From the NCBI GenBank assembly GCA_018711785.1, contig DVHW01000017.1, positions 1 through 6,270 on the forward strand: DNA of 6,270 nt. The letters run 5' to 3'. The DNA is from Candidatus Galloscillospira excrementavium. Its GTDB lineage: Bacteria; Bacillota; Clostridia; Oscillospirales; Oscillospiraceae. The position numbers and the translations under genes are program-made. Positions 1 to 5,747 of this stretch are shown one piece after another (the stretch's first letter is position 1; every line of letters starts with the position of its first letter). A model generated the notes under the pieces. The model saw only the letters and a program-made list of their open reading frames with translations, did not search any database and was not told where the DNA came from.

Positions 1-12
1 GCGTCTGTTTGC

Positions 13-453
13 TCAGGTTTCCTCCAGTGCCATGACCTTGTCCACCCGGCGCTGGTGGCGGCCGCCCTCGAACTCGGTGATGAGGAAGGTCTCCACGATG
101 CGCTCGGCCTCAAAGGGCCCGGTAAACCCCCCGGCCAGGGCCAGGACATTGGCGTTGTTGTGCCGGCGGGTGAGCTCGGCGGAGTACACGTCCCGGCACA
201 GGGCGCAGCGGATGCCGTGGACCTTGTTGGCGGTGATGGAGATGCCGATGCCGGTGGTGCAGATCAGGATGCCCCGGTCGCATTCCCCCGCCGCCACCGC
301 CCGGGCGGCGGCGGCGCCGAAGTCAGGGTAGTCGCAGCTCTCGGTGGAGAGGCAGCCGAAGTCCCGGCAGGTGTGGCCGTGGGCCTCCAGCCAGGTCTTG
401 AGGTGCTCCTTCAGGGCAAAGCCGCCGTGGTCAGAAGCGAGTGCGATCAGCAT
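13..453 (-). CDS. rpiB: Ribose-5-phosphate isomerase B (RpiB/LacAB family)
   Basis: RpiB interconverts ribose 5-phosphate and ribulose 5-phosphate in the cytoplasmic non-oxidative pentose phosphate pathway, and some members also act on allose 6-phosphate. The 146-residue length matches the family (E. coli 149). Visible hallmarks are D8-H9 in ASDHGGF, D41-Y42-P43, the catalytic-loop motif GILICTTGIGISITANK with C65 and T67 (E. coli C66 and T68), H98-N99-N100 with N102, and the phosphate-binding R132 and R136 in GGRHQRRV. The active-site Cys places it with the Cys-type enzymes and not the Glu-type mycobacterial RpiB. One oddity: the usual G-x-R after NVLA reads A-G-G (107-109), so a commonly conserved Arg is missing. 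The start is backed by AGGAGGT at 461-467, seven bases before the ATG. The gene is preceded by a structured spacer and may have its own promoter, though none is clear. Confidence 0.95.
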   Translation of the reverse strand: MLIALASDHGGFALKEHLKTWLEAHGHTCRDFGCLSTESCDYPDFGAAAARAVAAGECDRGILICTTGIGISITANKVHGIRCALCRDVYSAELTRRHNNANVLALAGGFTGPFEAERIVETFLITEFEGGRHQRRVDKVMALEET

Positions 454-490
454 AAAAAAGACCTCCTATGATTCAGTGTGTGGAATAGCA

Positions 491-594
491 GTACGGCTTT
501 GCCCTGGGGGCCCCATCACAGATGGGGCGGCGCAGCGCGCCGTACAAGCGTTTTGCAAAGCAAAACCTTGGCGCAGGGGCAATTCACTTGCCCC
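491..594. repeat. Tandem hairpin element in the GNAT-rpiB spacer
   Basis: Three consecutive inverted repeats fill this 104-bp stretch. The first is long: GTACGGC (491-497) pairs with GCCGTAC (539-545). Interior pairing continues (500-504 with 529-534, one bulge), and the top is an 8-bp perfect stem, GCCCCATC (510-517) with GATGGGGC (521-528). The second is GTTTTGC (550-556) with GCAAAAC (560-566) around AAA. The third is GGGGCAA (576-582) with TTGCCCC (588-594) around TTCAC. Dense short hairpins like these are typical of REP-like or MITE-like dispersed intergenic repeats. The rest of the 235-bp spacer (454-688) holds no gene I can support. In a transcript from the acetyltransferase gene into rpiB it would form strong RNA structure just upstream of the rpiB ribosome binding site. 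Confidence 0.6.
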
Positions 595-654
595 GAGCAT
601 GTAAAAGAATGATGAGAGTCTCTACGGAGATGGCTTAGCAGGGGAACCAGGATG

Positions 655-675
655 GGCGGCAGGTACAGAGCCGCC
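655..675. repeat. Short GC inverted repeat after the GNAT gene
   Basis: GGCGGC at 655-660 pairs with GCCGCC at 670-675 around a 9-nt loop, starting 13 bases past the acetyltransferase stop on the minus strand. No T run follows, so it is a weak candidate transcript end or mRNA-stabilising hairpin at best. Confidence 0.35.
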
Positions 676-688
676 TGCGAAGAGGCGC

Positions 689-1276
689 TTATTCGACAGC
701 CTCCACGAAGCGGACCGCCGAGGCATTCCAGTATTTCTGGTAGGCCGTAGTATCTTTTCCATCAAAGTGGAGCTGATACATACGGAAGGTGACGAGGAGG
801 TTCTTAGGCTGCCACAGCTCCTCATAGGAGTACTGATACTGCATACCCAGACGTTTCATCACATCCCCGCTGCGGGGATTATTGACATCGTGAGTGGCGG
901 TAAGATAGGGCAGACCGTCCCGCTTCACCTGGGCTGCGACAGCGCGGCCTGCCTCGGTCACGAGGCCGCGATGCCAAAATTCCCGGCGCAGTCCATAGCC
1001 CAGATCGTGGCTGTCATCCATACTGACGCCGATATACCCGATGGGGAGGTCGTCTGTCTTTTGGCAGATCGCGTATTGATAGCCCTGTGGCTGCCGATAT
1101 ACTGACGCATAGCGCGCTTCGAAAAATGCCCGTGCCTCATCGAGATCCCTCAGAGGGAACCAGGGCAGAAACCGGTTGACCTCCTTATCGCTCAGAAGGA
1201 GATACAGCGCCTGCAGGTCTGTCAAGGTAAATTTGCGGAGGATCAACCGTTCGGTCTCCAGCCGTGGTGTGTTCAT
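689..1276 (-). CDS. GNAT family N-acetyltransferase (RimJ/RimL-like, Acetyltransf_3)
   Basis: This 195-residue protein is a predicted cytoplasmic acetyl-CoA-dependent N-acetyltransferase. It starts with the typical LETERLILRKFTLTD strand-helix. The acetyl-CoA-binding motif A is at about 92-110 (LGYGLRREFWHRGLVTEAG, with R103-G104 at the pyrophosphate loop). NNPRSGDVMKRLGM at 132-145 is the usual alpha4/beta7 region. The tail LVTFRMYQLHFDG plus YQKYWN is, as I recall, shared by a common subfamily of Firmicutes GNATs. The substrate is unknown; protein N-termini, an antibiotic or a small amine are all possible. The start is the only sensible Met, preceded by a GAGGCGG-type site at 1283-1289. Its GC content is lower than its neighbours: 26/60 in 721-780 and 31/60 in 1021-1080, against 45/60 in 2521-2580 of the glycosyltransferase gene. 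With its own apparent promoter, this suggests later acquisition. No terminator with a U tract is visible after it. Confidence 0.88.
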   Translation of the reverse strand: MNTPRLETERLILRKFTLTDLQALYLLLSDKEVNRFLPWFPLRDLDEARAFFEARYASVYRQPQGYQYAICQKTDDLPIGYIGVSMDDSHDLGYGLRREFWHRGLVTEAGRAVAAQVKRDGLPYLTATHDVNNPRSGDVMKRLGMQYQYSYEELWQPKNLLVTFRMYQLHFDGKDTTAYQKYWNASAVRFVEAVE

Positions 1277-1319
1277 AAAACACCGCCTCGGGTTCAGGGA
1301 ATAGGAAAAACAGGAAAAG

Positions 1320-1349
1320 GTTATAGCAAGCTGTAATATTGAATAAGAA
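1320..1349 (-). promoter_or_regulatory. Candidate extended -10 promoter for the GNAT gene
   Basis: On the minus strand TGCTATAAC (1320-1328) matches an extended -10 (TGn plus TATAAC, five of six to consensus). A weak -35, TTCTTA (1344-1349), lies 18 bases upstream. The predicted start would leave a leader of roughly 35-40 bases before the acetyltransferase ATG. The inverted repeat arms bracket the -35. This is based on consensus matching alone. Confidence 0.45.
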
Positions 1350-1361
1350 AATTACAGCTTG
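1327..1361. repeat. 11-bp perfect inverted repeat over the phosphatase stop codon
   Basis: CAAGCTGTAAT at 1327-1337 is the exact reverse complement of ATTACAGCTTG at 1351-1361, with a 13-nt AT-rich loop. The right arm contains the stop codon and last two codons of the phosphatase gene. The left arm touches the candidate extended -10 of the acetyltransferase gene. Read on the minus strand, the hairpin is followed by CTATAACCTTTTCC, a weak U-rich stretch, so it may be a poor terminator. It may instead be an operator for the acetyltransferase promoter. The symmetry is certain; the role is not. Confidence 0.7.
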
Positions 1362-2155
1362 TGTTGCTGAGGCTGCCGCCGCTCGTAGGTGGTCACATAA
1401 CGGAAGCCGCAGGAGCGCAGAAGCTCCATCGCCTCCGGGATGCCCTTGCCCACAGAACTGGTGACATGGGCGTCGCTGCCGGTGGTGACCAGCTCCCCAC
1501 CGCAGGCGCGGTAGAGCTCCAGCACCGGCTTCCACTCGGAGAGGGTCTTACCGCGGTAGGTGTTGACCTCGATGCCCTTTCCGTGGGCCACCACGGTTTT
1601 CAGGATGGGCTCCAGCCGCTCCCAGTAGTCGTCCAGGGAGATGTGGAACGCCTCGGGGAAGTAGCGCAGGGGGTAGATGATGTGGCCCAGCACGTCGTAG
1701 CAGTCCAGGGGGGCGAGCTGCTCCATGGAGGTGAAGTAGTCGTCCAGGGCGGCATAGCAGACCTCCGGCGCGGTGTACTCCACGAAGAAGAAGTCCCGGC
1801 CGCCGTTCTCAGCGGTCATGTTGTGGAGGGAGCCGATGACAAAGTCCACGTCCACCTTGGCGAGCACGGCGTCGGCGTGCTCCGGAGAGCGCTGGCCGCT
1901 GCCCAGCTCCATGCCCATGCGGATCTTCAGGGTATGCTCGTCAAAGACGGCCCTTGCCTGGGCCACCTGCTCCAGGACGCCGGTCCAGTCGTAGTCTAGG
2001 ATCAGGCCGTCTCCCATCTCCCGGACCAGGTCCCAGTGGTCGGTGACGCACAGCTCGGCCAGGCCGGCGTCCACCGCGGCCTGGGCCATGGCGGTGAGGG
2101 GGCACTTCCCGTCCGGAGAGCAGAGGGAGTGGGTGTGATAGTCGGTGAGATACAT
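1352..2155 (-). CDS. PHP-domain histidinol-phosphatase family protein (HisJ/HisK type)
   Basis: This 267-residue protein is a metal-dependent phosphoesterase of the PHP superfamily, most like the monofunctional histidinol-phosphatases that convert L-histidinol phosphate to L-histidinol in histidine synthesis. The metal ligands expected for a trinuclear PHP site are all visible: H7 and H9 in DYHTHS, D39-H40 in CVTDHWD, E83 in GMELGS, H111 in GSLHN, H158 in LGHIIYP, E196 in KGIEVNT, and D228 with H230 in GSDAH. Length matches the family (about 260-270). The start is supported by GGAGG at 2160-2164, four bases before the ATG. No other his genes are nearby, so histidinol phosphate as the true substrate is a family-level guess, and another small phosphate ester is possible. 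It probably shares a transcript with the upstream glycosyltransferase. The last codons and stop lie inside an 11-bp perfect inverted repeat. Confidence 0.87.
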   Translation of the reverse strand: MYLTDYHTHSLCSPDGKCPLTAMAQAAVDAGLAELCVTDHWDLVREMGDGLILDYDWTGVLEQVAQARAVFDEHTLKIRMGMELGSGQRSPEHADAVLAKVDVDFVIGSLHNMTAENGGRDFFFVEYTAPEVCYAALDDYFTSMEQLAPLDCYDVLGHIIYPLRYFPEAFHISLDDYWERLEPILKTVVAHGKGIEVNTYRGKTLSEWKPVLELYRACGGELVTTGSDAHVTSSVGKGIPEAMELLRSCGFRYVTTYERRQPQQHKL

Positions 2156-2193
2156 AGTGCCTCCAGGTAAAATTCAAGAATCAGAGGTCCCGG

Positions 2194-4377
2194 TCACAGG
2201 GGCCAGCTGGGCAGCCATTTGAGGAAGCCGCTGGCGTACCACACGGGCATATCAAGGCCGATGAGGGCCGGGTAGAAGAGGGCAAAGACCACCACCGCGC
2301 CGATGGTCAGGCCGTACACCGGCCCTTTCCACCGCCCCGGCGCCCGGTCCACGATGCGGTCCATCAGGTAACAGATGGCCAGCACCAGGAAGATGAGGGA
2401 GGGGAAGTAGTGGTACTCAAAGGTGGTGCGGCTGATGAGGAACCAGGGGGCCAGCTGGGAGAAATAGCCGATGAGGATGAACAGCCCCATTCCGTCCAGC
2501 CGGAAGGCGGGGAGCACCGGCCCGTCCAGACAGAGCAGCCGCTGGCCGGGCAGCAGGCGGACCAGAAGGCTCCGCAGGGGCCGGGTGAGCCACTCCAGGA
2601 AGGAGAGCACCGGCTGGGCCAGCAGGGACAGGATGGCCAGCAGGCCGGTCCAGCACACCACCGGGTTGTTGAAGGCGGCGAAAGCGCTCTTCCACGCCCC
2701 GTCGGCCGAGTACTCCTGGTAGTACAGGATGGGCCGGGCGTCCACGATCCACTGGTACCAGCGGGAGGCGTAGGGGTGGTAGGAGTCCACCCCGCTGTGG
2801 TAGGTGAACATGTAATTGGCGTTGCTGAGCATGATGTCCACAATATTGTCCGAGGAGCTGGAGATGGGGAAGGTGTGCTCCTCCCCCTCGGACAGGGGGC
2901 GGAGGTACTCCTGGAACAGCTGGGGCAGCTGGTCCACCGGGAACCGGGCGATCTCCCCCAGGATGTCCAGCAGCCCGCCCTCGTTGCCCCGGGCGATGGC
3001 GTAGGGCCAGTAGGAGAGGGTGTAGATGAAGAAGGGCAGGATGACAAAGCAGAGTACCGAGAACAGCAGGGTCTTCACGAGCCACGGGCCGAAGCGGACG
3101 GCCCTCGCCCCGCCCTCCGGGGGCTGGACGGGCCAGTCCCGCCACTTGTACCACACGCCGATGAAGTAGAGGATGGCCAGGCCCACGCCGCCGTAGATCA
3201 CCGTCCACTTGCTGGCCGCCCCCACCCCCCAGAAGAGGCCGGAGAGGAACAAAGGCAGGGCGCACCGGGTGAAGGAGGTCCCCGGCGGGAGGGTGAGGAA
3301 GCGGTAGAGGAAGAAGTACATACCCAGGATGAAGAACACCGCGTAGGTGTCGATGGTGGCGATGCGGGTCTGGGTCAGGTGCATGAAGTCGAAGGCAAAG
3401 AGGGCGGTGCCGCAGAAGGAGATAACCGTCTTGCCGAAGAGGTTTTTGAGAAAGACGTAGAGAATGGGCAGCATGAGCACCCCGAACAGGGCCCCCACAC
3501 ACCGCCAGCCGAAGGGGGTCATGCCGAACAGCCGGATGCCCAGGGACAAAAACAGCTTGCCCAGGGGCGGGTGGGAGATCTCGTAAGGGTACACGTTCCG
3601 GATGTGCTCGTAGGCGGTGCGGGCGTGGTAGATCTCGTCAAAGTAGGTGGAGTTGTACCAGGAGGGGGACTCGGGCACCGTGTCCGCCTCGTCGAAGAGG
3701 GGCTCGGTGCTGTCCCAGGGGGAAACGATCTCCCCCCCGGCGCCGAAGAGCACCAGCTCCCCCAGCTCCAGCAGGTCGTAGCGGTCCGCGTCCCCGGTGA
3801 TGCGGAGGTAGCGGACATACTGGGGGTTCTCCGGTTCGATCTCCAGCCACTTGAAGAGGTCGGCGTAGTGCTGGGGCAGGTCGTAGCTGGGGGAGTAGCC
3901 CTCGGCGTCGGCCCAGTAGTAGCCCGTGACCTCGCCAGCCTCGTCGGTCCTGGCCCAGAGTGTGGACCAGTGCTCCCCGTCGGAGGAGATCTCCACGTTG
4001 TAGTCCCCGGTGCCCAGGCCCGAATAATACCAGAACTTGGTCAGGTAGACCTCGTCCGAGAGGGCGATCTCCACCGTTTCCCCATCCCCCAGGTTCCGGG
4101 CGGACTGGGGCGCGGTGAAGGAGCCCAGCTGGAAGAAGGCGGTGAAGGCGTAGACCGCCGTCACCAGCAGGAGGGGGAGGGCGTCCTTCCGGGTCATGGG
4201 GTGGCGCTTGTGGCAGAAGGTGCGCCGGAAGGGGGCGGTGCGCAGGGCGATCCACTCCGGCGTACCCCGGCGGGGGGAGACCACATGCCAGTAGTAGCCC
4301 ACAAAGCAGAACAGCGCCGTCAGCACGGCAAGGGGGATGAGCAGAGTGGGGGTGATGTATCGGGCGAGGGCGGCCAT
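2194..4377 (-). CDS. GT39/PMT-type phospholipid-carrier-dependent glycosyltransferase with discoidin-like insertion
   Basis: This is a polytopic membrane enzyme of the protein O-mannosyltransferase family, which moves a sugar from a polyprenyl-phosphate carrier to an acceptor at the outer face of the membrane. The family hallmarks are present: an acidic pair D247-E248 in YFDEIYHA (the catalytic DE motif after the first conserved helix), SHPPLGK at 268-274, TRIATID at 337-343, ASKWT at 388-392, ASRWYQW plus DARPILYY at 537-553, and SRTTFEYHYFPS at 649-660. Ten or more hydrophobic segments are visible, including 9-30 and 65-85. The loop at 32-64 is strongly basic and so probably cytoplasmic, which puts residues 86-275 outside. 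Residues about 95-218 look like an F5/8-type C (discoidin) beta-sandwich: YNVEISSDGEHWSTLW, later YVRYLRITG, and a closing LGELVLFGAGG. Classical PMTs have only a short stretch there. No MIR domain is seen. Sugar and acceptor are unknown; surface protein or polymer glycosylation is inferred. The phosphatase gene follows 38 bp downstream without a terminator. Confidence 0.88.
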   Translation of the reverse strand: MAALARYITPTLLIPLAVLTALFCFVGYYWHVVSPRRGTPEWIALRTAPFRRTFCHKRHPMTRKDALPLLLVTAVYAFTAFFQLGSFTAPQSARNLGDGETVEIALSDEVYLTKFWYYSGLGTGDYNVEISSDGEHWSTLWARTDEAGEVTGYYWADAEGYSPSYDLPQHYADLFKWLEIEPENPQYVRYLRITGDADRYDLLELGELVLFGAGGEIVSPWDSTEPLFDEADTVPESPSWYNSTYFDEIYHARTAYEHIRNVYPYEISHPPLGKLFLSLGIRLFGMTPFGWRCVGALFGVLMLPILYVFLKNLFGKTVISFCGTALFAFDFMHLTQTRIATIDTYAVFFILGMYFFLYRFLTLPPGTSFTRCALPLFLSGLFWGVGAASKWTVIYGGVGLAILYFIGVWYKWRDWPVQPPEGGARAVRFGPWLVKTLLFSVLCFVILPFFIYTLSYWPYAIARGNEGGLLDILGEIARFPVDQLPQLFQEYLRPLSEGEEHTFPISSSSDNIVDIMLSNANYMFTYHSGVDSYHPYASRWYQWIVDARPILYYQEYSADGAWKSAFAAFNNPVVCWTGLLAILSLLAQPVLSFLEWLTRPLRSLLVRLLPGQRLLCLDGPVLPAFRLDGMGLFILIGYFSQLAPWFLISRTTFEYHYFPSLIFLVLAICYLMDRIVDRAPGRWKGPVYGLTIGAVVVFALFYPALIGLDMPVWYASGFLKWLPSWPL

Positions 4378-4381
4378 AAGG

Positions 4382-4388
4382 CACCTCC
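4382..4388 (-). promoter_or_regulatory. Ribosome binding site fixing the start of the PMT-type transferase
   Basis: The minus-strand sequence GGAGGTG ends four bases before the ATG at 4375-4377. It supports the long start, giving 727 residues with an extra N-terminal membrane helix, over an internal start at Met61 (MTRKDALP) that would leave only the conserved PMT core. Confidence 0.75.
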
Positions 4389-4411
4389 GAACAGGAAAGT
4401 GTAGAGACAGG

Positions 4412-4447
4412 AAAATAGGGGACGAGCAGAGGCTCGCCCCCTATTTT
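4412..4447 (-). terminator. Intrinsic terminator downstream of dnaJ, possibly bidirectional
   Basis: Bases 4412-4427 pair with 4432-4447 in a 16-position stem with a single A-C mismatch (4422/4437) and a 4-nt loop. The stem has a GC-rich centre and an AAAATA/TATTTT base. On the minus strand the descending arm ends in TATTTT, which serves as the U tract. On the plus strand the stem runs into a longer T-rich stretch (to about 4458), so it would work in that direction as well. The stem overlaps the dnaJ stop codon by two bases. Only 23 bases separate it from the ribosome binding site of the next gene. Confidence 0.88.
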
Positions 4448-5615
4448 ATTTCTTTTTTCTCTTCTTGTCAAAAAAACCTTTCAGGCCCTCTTCCTCCGGC
4501 TCCACCTCGCCCATGGAGGCGGCGTAGGCCCGCAGGGCCTCCTTCTGCTCCCGGTTGAGGCCCCGGGGCACCTGGACGGTGACGGTGACGAACTGGTCGC
4601 CCCGGCCCCGGCCGCTGACGCTGGGGATGCCCTTGCCCCGCAGCCGGAAGGTGGTGCCGCTCTGGGTCCCTTCGGGCAGGGTCCACTTCACCTTGCCGTC
4701 GATGGTGGGGATCTCCAGCTCGGCGCCCATGGCGGCCTGGTAGAAGGTGACCGCCTGGTCCACGTACACGGATGTGCCGTCCCGGCGGAACACGCTGCTG
4801 GGACGGACGGAAACGCTGATGATCAGGTCGCCCGCCGGCCCGCCGTTGCGGCCCGCGCCGCCCTGGCCCCGGAGGGAGACCGCCTGGCCGTTGTCGATGC
4901 CCGCCGGGATGTGGACGGTGATCTTCCGCTGGCGGCGCACCGCGCCGCTGCCGCCGCAGGACTTGCAGGGAGAGTGGATGATCTTGCCGCTGCCGCCGCA
5001 CTTGGGGCAGGTGGTGCTGGTGGTGAAGGAGAACGCGCCGCCCCCCCGCTGGATGCGCACGGTGCCGGTGCCCCGGCAGTCGGGACAGATCTCGGCGGTG
5101 GTGCCCGGCTCGCAGCCGGTGCCATGGCAGGCCTGACACTCCTCGCTGCGGCCCACGGTGATCTCCTTGTCGCAGCCGAAGGCGGCCTCCTCAAAGGAGA
5201 TGGTCACCGAGGTGCGCAGGGTGTCCCCCTTCTGGGGCCCGCTGCGCCGGGAACCGGAGGAGGAACCGCCGAACCCGCCGCCGAAGAAGGAGCCGAAGAT
5301 GTCCCCCAGGTCGATGTCCCCCATGTCAAACCCGCCGAATCCGCCGCCAAATCCGCTGCCGGCGCCGCCCGCGCCGAAGTTGGGGTCCACGCCGGCGTGG
5401 CCGAACTGGTCGTACCGGGCGCGCTTGTCCTTGTCGGAGAGGATCTCGTAGGCCTCGTTGACCTCCTTGAACTTGGCCTCGGCGGTCTTGTCGTTGGGGT
5501 TCAGGTCCGGGTGGTACTGCTTGGCCAGCTTCCGGTAGGCCTTTTTGATCTCGTCGTCGGAGGCGCTTTTTGACACCCCCAGGACCTCGTAGTAATCTCG
5601 TTTCTGTTCCGGCAT
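4446..5615 (-). CDS. dnaJ: Chaperone protein DnaJ (type I Hsp40)
   Basis: DnaJ is the co-chaperone that delivers unfolded substrates to DnaK and stimulates its ATPase in the cytoplasm. The 389-residue product has the full type I layout. The J domain covers about residues 6-70, with the essential HPD at 35-37. A Gly/Phe-rich linker spans about 71-117 and includes a DIF motif at 105-107. The zinc-binding domain has four CxxCxGxG repeats, with Cys pairs at 160/163, 177/180, 203/206 and 217/220. The C-terminal substrate-binding domains follow from about residue 228. All zinc ligands are intact. Length is slightly above the 376 residues of E. coli DnaJ. The start is backed by GAGGTG at 5623-5628, seven bases before the ATG. 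The extreme C-terminus is strongly basic (DKKRKKK). The stop codon at 4446-4448 overlaps the base of the downstream terminator, so the stop and transcript end almost coincide. It is likely co-transcribed with dnaK. Confidence 0.98.
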   Translation of the reverse strand: MPEQKRDYYEVLGVSKSASDDEIKKAYRKLAKQYHPDLNPNDKTAEAKFKEVNEAYEILSDKDKRARYDQFGHAGVDPNFGAGGAGSGFGGGFGGFDMGDIDLGDIFGSFFGGGFGGSSSGSRRSGPQKGDTLRTSVTISFEEAAFGCDKEITVGRSEECQACHGTGCEPGTTAEICPDCRGTGTVRIQRGGGAFSFTTSTTCPKCGGSGKIIHSPCKSCGGSGAVRRQRKITVHIPAGIDNGQAVSLRGQGGAGRNGGPAGDLIISVSVRPSSVFRRDGTSVYVDQAVTFYQAAMGAELEIPTIDGKVKWTLPEGTQSGTTFRLRGKGIPSVSGRGRGDQFVTVTVQVPRGLNREQKEALRAYAASMGEVEPEEEGLKGFFDKKRKKK

Positions 5616-5647
5616 AGCTTCTCACCTCGCTTGAAGATGACATGGAA

Positions 5648-5729
5648 AATTGACAACTGACCCTTGCCGCCTGTGGCGGGCCGGGGGGACGGGAGCACCC
5701 AGGCGCCCCCGCCCCCCGCGTCGTCAATT
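5648..5729. repeat. GC-rich structured element in the dnaK-dnaJ spacer
   Basis: The 132-bp spacer between dnaK and dnaJ contains nested inverted repeats. The outer arms are AATTGAC at 5648-5654 and GTCAATT at 5723-5729. Inside, CGGGGGG at 5682-5688 pairs with CCCCCCG at 5712-5718. After a one-base bulge (A5689) the stem continues for four more pairs, 5690-5693 with 5708-5711, closing a 14-nt loop. A small hairpin, CCGCC (5667-5671) with GGCGG (5675-5679), lies between the left arms. No long T tract follows the stem on the dnaJ-proximal side, so it is not a textbook terminator. It could dampen read-through from dnaK to dnaJ, stabilise the upstream mRNA, or be a small dispersed intergenic repeat. 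The base pairing is read directly from the sequence. The role is inference. Confidence 0.6.
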
Positions 5730-5747
5730 GCCAATCGAAAAAGTCTC

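Noticed and set aside
454..490. Possible rpiB promoter just upstream of its ribosome binding site
   Set aside because: A TGCTATTCC stretch on the minus strand resembles an extended -10 only loosely, and no -35 is found at the right distance, so it was not listed.
1361..1999. 212-codon plus-strand open frame opposite the phosphatase gene
   Set aside because: It is a shadow of the PHP gene, with repetitive Val/Gly/His/Leu content and no motif.
3560..3580. C-rich and G-rich runs within the PMT gene as possible G-quadruplex sites
   Set aside because: Such runs recur across all the GC-rich coding sequence here and are explained by Gly/Pro codons and third-position bias.
2410..4404. 664-codon open frame on the plus strand opposite the glycosyltransferase gene
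   Set aside because: It is antisense to a well-supported gene. Its product is a low-complexity Gly/Glu/Val/Gln/His-rich sequence with no recognisable motif. Long antisense frames are expected in GC-rich coding DNA with biased third positions.
3638..4471. 277-codon minus-strand frame overlapping the dnaJ terminator and the PMT N-terminus
   Set aside because: It reads the PMT gene in another frame and gives a Pro/Arg/Gly/Leu-rich product. The in-frame PMT product carries all the conserved motifs and a good ribosome binding site.
4911..5573. 220-codon plus-strand open frame opposite dnaJ
   Set aside because: Its Ala/Gly/Val/Leu-rich composition mirrors the dnaJ codons on the other strand, and no ribosome binding site or family motif is seen.
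5616..5747. CIRCE heat-shock operator in the dnaK-dnaJ spacer
   Set aside because: The TTAGCACTC-N9-GAGTGCTAA pattern is absent. The inverted repeat present here is unrelated. Any CIRCE element would lie upstream of the operon, outside the window.
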